Below, piece by piece: positions 6,784-8,797 of a stretch of 8,797 bases of DNA; the stretch's first letter is position 1, and the number at the start of each line of letters is the position of its first letter. Position numbers and translations under genes: made by a program. A model generated the notes under the pieces. The model made no database searches. It was not told the origin of the DNA and saw only the letters and a list, made by a program, of their open reading frames with translations. The stretch comes from Clostridia bacterium (GTDB lineage Bacteria > Bacillota > Clostridia > Oscillospirales > CAG-382): NCBI GenBank assembly GCA_017938055.1, contig JAGBCG010000100.1, positions 1 through 8,797 on the forward strand, given 5' to 3'.

Positions 6784-7227
6784 TTATTTTATTCCCGTTG
6801 ACCCAAAGCCGCCTTGACCTCTTACAGTATCAGCAAGGCTTTCGCTTTCATTAAACTCAGCCTTAACAAATGGCAATACAACAAGCTGAGCTATTCGTTC
6901 ACCATGGCTGACAGTAGCTGTCTGTGATGAATGATTATGCAGTGCGACCATGATCTCGCCTCTATAGTCAGCATCAATAACACCAACCTTATTAGCAGGT
7001 GCAAGTCCTTTTTTACTTGCAAGTCCACTGCGTGCAAATATAAATCCTCCACATCCGAGAGGGATTTCCATAGCAAGTCCTGTGTGAATCAGCACTGTTT
7101 TTCCTGGTTCTATCACAATATCCTCATCGCAAACCGCATATAAGTCAGCACCTGCTGAAAACTCAGTTGCGTATGTCGGCACAACAGCACGGCTGTCAAG
7201 CTTTTTAAAATTTACCTGTAAATTCAT
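6784..7227 (-). CDS. dut: deoxyuridine 5'-triphosphate nucleotidohydrolase (dUTPase)
   Basis: The 147-aa product belongs to the trimeric dUTPase family, which hydrolyses dUTP to dUMP and pyrophosphate, keeps uracil out of DNA and feeds dTMP synthesis. All five family motifs are present in order: I SAGADLYA (24-31), II ARSGLA (65-70), III GVIDADYRGE (82-91, with catalytic Asp85 and Tyr88), IV GERIAQLV (109-116) and V RGQGGFGSTG (136-145, with the nucleotide-stacking Phe). Length is typical. ATG 7227 has a moderate ribosome site GGTGA (7238-7234, spacing 6). The gene is first in a two-gene unit with the 77-aa protein. Its most convincing promoter lies about 265 nt upstream, beyond the hairpin array, which would give an unusually long structured leader. 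Confidence 0.97.
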   Translation of the reverse strand: MNLQVNFKKLDSRAVVPTYATEFSAGADLYAVCDEDIVIEPGKTVLIHTGLAMEIPLGCGGFIFARSGLASKKGLAPANKVGVIDADYRGEIMVALHNHSSQTATVSHGERIAQLVVLPFVKAEFNESESLADTVRGQGGFGSTGIK

Positions 7228-7293
7228 TATTTGTCACCATCCGTTTTTTATTCATGTAATATAATTAGGTGAAAGAAAAAATGCATCTTGTTG

Positions 7294-7491
7294 TCGATAT
7301 GCAACCTCCGTTTGCTCGATATTTTTGCTTTAGCAAAATCGATATGTTTTTCGCTTTGCTCAAAACTCGATATGATATAAATCTCGTTGCGTCAGCAACA
7401 TATCGAGCCGCCAGGCATATCGAGTGCTTTAGCACATATCGAAAATCTCGTAAGAGATTTATATCGACGATTTCAAGCTTTGCTTGAAATC
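7294..7491. repeat. symmetric array of TCGATAT/ATATCGA heptamers separated by short hairpins
   Basis: Eight exact heptamers are present. TCGATAT occurs at 7294, 7316, 7339 and 7367; its reverse complement ATATCGA occurs at 7400, 7417, 7436 and 7461. The wider consensus is CTCGATATG/CATATCGAG. Most gaps are palindromes of differing sequence: an imperfect GCAA/TTGC (7301-7315), TTTTGC-TTTA-GCAAAA (7323-7338), an imperfect GTTTT/AAAAC (7346-7366), GTTGC-GTCA-GCAAC (7386-7399), GCC-GCCA-GGC (7407-7416), GTGC-TTTA-GCAC (7424-7435) and AAATCTC-GTAA-GAGATTT (7443-7460). After the last heptamer comes a perfect 10-bp hairpin (7469-7491). The four-plus-four mirror order lets heptamers pair 1-8, 2-7, 3-6 and 4-5, with hairpins facing each other. 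It is not CRISPR. Whether it is a mobile repeat or a functional leader is unknown. Confidence 0.85.
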
Positions 7492-7520
7492 ATTATATCA
7501 CAAATTGGCATACAATGCAA
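7492..7520 (-). promoter_or_regulatory. probable dut promoter, extended -10, upstream of the array
   Basis: On the minus strand, TTGCAT (7520-7515), a 17-nt spacer and a perfect TATAAT (7497-7492) form a promoter. An upstream TG one base before the -10 gives an extended -10. It reads through the whole array toward dut. No comparable promoter is seen between the array and dut (only a TATATT without a good -35 near 7260). Confidence 0.7.
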
Positions 7521-7550
7521 GAATTTTAATAAAAATCCTATAACAAATCA

Positions 7551-7578
7551 TTGACATTTTTCGATTTTATGATACAAT
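7551..7578 (+). promoter_or_regulatory. promoter of the DUF554 gene, sigma-A type with extended -10
   Basis: TTGACA (7551-7556), a 16-nt spacer and TACAAT (7573-7578) preceded by TG at 7570-7571 form the promoter, about 30 nt upstream of the start codon. It is divergent from the dut-directed promoter, with 30 nt between the two -35 boxes. Confidence 0.85.
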
Positions 7579-7607
7579 ACATGTATGTTTCTTAAACGGA
7601 GGACAAT

Positions 7608-8312
7608 ATGTTTGGAGTAATTATAAACTGTATAACGGTTATAATCGGAAGCTTTATCGGTAAAACATTTCACAATTACATACCAAAGAAATTAACTGAC
7701 GGAATCATGACAGGCATTGGTCTTTGCACAATTTATATAGGCATTGACAATGCCCTGTCAGGAGAAAACACACTTGTGCTGATACTGTCAATGGCACTCG
7801 CTGCTCTTATTGGTTACGGACTTGACATTGACGGCAAAATTAATGCTTTTTCAGGATTTATAACATCAAAATTTTCAAAGGATGATGATTCTACCGGTGC
7901 AGCGCAAGGATTTGTTACTGCAAGTCTTTTATTTTGCGTGGGAGCTATGACAATAGTCGGCTCTATTCAGGCAGGTGTCAGCGGTGACAACACACTTTTG
8001 TTTACTAAATCAATACTTGACCTTATTTCATCTATTGCACTTGCTGCAACCTTTGGTTTTGGTGTAATGTTATCAGCAGGATTTGTTCTTATATTTCAGG
8101 GCAGTCTTGTTCTGCTATCGGGGCTTATTGAGCCATATCTTACAGCCTCTGTACAAAACGAAATGATCTGTGCAGGCTCTGTAATCATAATAGGTCTTGG
8201 TCTAAACATTATAGGAGTTTCAAAAATCAAAGTTGCAAATTATTTGCCGGCAATGATAATAGCTCCCCTCATAACACCGCTTTTAAATAAGTTAATAGAA
8301 ATCATCAGCTAA
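7608..8312 (+). CDS. DUF554 family multi-pass membrane protein
   Basis: The 234-aa protein is hydrophobic throughout, with about seven membrane segments (roughly 1-20, 33-50, 55-72, 101-121, 132-151, 153-174, 187-206, and a last stretch 210-230). It matches the DUF554 (YdfK/YqgA-like) family by length and by conserved blocks: GIGLCTIYIGID near 36-47, GFVTASLLFCVGAMTIVGSI at 101-120 with the following QAGVSGD, and IIIGLGLNIIGVSKIKVANY near 193-212. The family's function is not established; it resembles small-molecule or ion transporters only in topology. ATG 7608 has GGAGG at 7598-7602 with 5-nt spacing. It stands alone between its own promoter and a hairpin terminator, so it is probably monocistronic. 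Confidence 0.9.
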   Translation: MFGVIINCITVIIGSFIGKTFHNYIPKKLTDGIMTGIGLCTIYIGIDNALSGENTLVLILSMALAALIGYGLDIDGKINAFSGFITSKFSKDDDSTGAAQGFVTASLLFCVGAMTIVGSIQAGVSGDNTLLFTKSILDLISSIALAATFGFGVMLSAGFVLIFQGSLVLLSGLIEPYLTASVQNEMICAGSVIIIGLGLNIIGVSKIKVANYLPAMIIAPLITPLLNKLIEIIS

Positions 8313-8332
8313 CTGCAAAAAAAGAATATGAA

Positions 8333-8364
8333 AAGACGATACGTGCCGTACAGCGTATCGTCTT
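8333..8364. terminator. bidirectional hairpin terminator
   Basis: AAGACGATACG (8333-8343) pairs perfectly over 11 bp with CGTATCGTCTT (8354-8364) around a 10-nt loop. The T-tract is modest on the plus strand and better on the minus strand (complement of the A-rich 8317-8334). It lies between the convergent DUF554 gene and the surface-protein gene. Confidence 0.75.
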
Positions 8365-8407
8365 AATTTATTGCCTAATCAGCAATATTTATTAGCGTTA
8401 TTGACAA

Positions 8408-8797
8408 TTAGTTCTTCTTCTTTTTACCGAGAACAACTACAACTACAACTGCAACAACTACAACAACTACTGCTGCGATAAGATACCATACCCAATCATA
8501 ATCTCTATCATTGTCATTATTTTCTTGATTATCAGCAGCATCAGGAGTTTCTTCTGTAGCAGCATCGCCAGTTTCATCTGGAGTAGGTTCAACAGGTGCA
8601 CTGTCACCGAAAAATTCCATATAAGTTTCCAATGCACTTAAAGCTTCGTCAGCTTCAACCTTTGCAGCCACAGCCGCATCTCTTGCAGCATTAGATTCTT
8701 CTTCATTTGTAGCGGCATTTGCGAGTTCGAGCTGTGCTGTAGCTGTTTCAAGAGCAGCTTCGATAACAGCAACGTTGGAAGTTACTTCTTCGATTGT
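8408..8797 (-). CDS. C-terminal part of a coiled-coil surface protein with C-terminal membrane anchor
   Basis: The frame is open to the right edge, so only the last 129 residues are seen. The GTG at 8671 is internal, since the same Ala/Glu-rich pattern continues through it. In order there is an Ala/Glu/Leu-rich helical, probably coiled-coil stretch (visible residues about 1-62). An acidic linker rich in Pro, Asp, Glu, Thr and Asn follows (about 66-99). Then comes a membrane segment starting WVWYLIAA, and a KKKKN tail. The layout fits an extracellular stalk anchored by a single C-terminal helix with the positive tail inside. There is no LPXTG sortase motif. The anchor is nearly pure valine (12 of 13 residues over 8432-8470), encoded only by GTT and GTA apart from one Ala codon. 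The function of the missing N-terminal part is unknown. Confidence 0.75.
   Translation of the reverse strand, partial: TIEEVTSNVAVIEAALETATAQLELANAATNEEESNAARDAAVAAKVEADEALSALETYMEFFGDSAPVEPTPDETGDAATEETPDAADNQENNDNDRDYDWVWYLIAAVVVVVVAVVVVVVLGKKKKN

Larger units (their letters stand above)
7228..7607. other. gene-free divergent control region between dut and the DUF554 gene
   Basis: This 380-nt stretch holds no credible gene. From left to right it contains the dut ribosome site, a weak hairpin-plus-U-tract candidate on the dut strand (about 7276-7303), the heptamer/hairpin array, a dut-directed promoter, a plus-strand promoter, and the GGAGG (7598-7602) of the DUF554 gene. The open frame 7269-7487 runs through the hairpins and is an artefact. 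Confidence 0.85.

Noticed and set aside
7269..7487. 72-codon plus-strand open frame across the hairpin array
   Set aside because: No ribosome site, composition set by the repeated heptamers and palindromes, and no recognisable protein pattern.
7294..7491. CRISPR array
   Set aside because: The repeated units are only 7-9 nt, spacers are 10-26 nt and self-complementary, orientation flips halfway, and no cas gene is present.
8672..8797. Treating GTG 8671 as the start of an 87-aa protein
   Set aside because: The frame continues without a stop to the window edge with the same Ala/Glu-rich coiled-coil pattern, and no ribosome site precedes the GTG.

Overview
The window looks like chromosomal DNA from a low-GC Gram-positive anaerobe of the Clostridia, probably an Oscillospiraceae/Ruminococcaceae-type gut bacterium. 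The evidence is A/T-rich third codon positions, strong AGGAGG-type ribosome binding sites, near-consensus sigma-A promoters, and Firmicute-type RnpA-YidD-YidC-Jag and DUF554 proteins. I cannot name a species. Most genes are ordinary housekeeping genes.

Layout. (1) 1-1463, plus strand: the 3' part of a HAD phosphatase, overlapping by 8 nt a DHH/DHHA1 nanoRNase/pAp phosphatase (NrnA type). (2) A bidirectional hairpin terminator at about 1483-1514 separates this pair from the convergent cluster. (3) 1527-4221, minus strand: rpmH-rnpA-yidD-yidC-jag, the conserved block for ribosomal protein L34, RNase P protein and membrane protein insertion. Two tandem sigma-A-like promoters drive it. rpmH is only 44 codons long but unmistakable. 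(4) 4435-6340, minus strand: an HAD-IB-like phosphatase overlapping a membrane-anchored CapA-family protein, behind a near-consensus promoter with a palindrome over its -35 box. (5) 6524-7227, minus strand: dUTPase and a 77-aa conserved-looking small protein, closed by a good terminator. (6) 7228-7607: a gene-free divergent regulatory region. (7) 7608-8312, plus strand: a DUF554 membrane protein with its own promoter. (8) 8408-8797, minus strand: the C-terminal end of a coiled-coil surface protein with an almost pure valine membrane anchor.

The most unusual feature is the gene-free region 7256-7501. It holds eight copies of one heptamer, four as TCGATAT followed by four as ATATCGA. Nearly every gap between copies is filled by a short hairpin of different sequence. 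The arrangement is symmetric and could fold into a rod of stacked junctions. A promoter on the dut side (TTGCAT-N17-TATAAT with extended TG) would transcribe the whole array as a leader of about 260 nt on the dut mRNA. It may be a REP/MITE-like repeat, a structured leader RNA, or both.

Two starts differ from the longest open frames. The HAD-IB gene should start at GTG 6340, and rnpA at ATG 3987.
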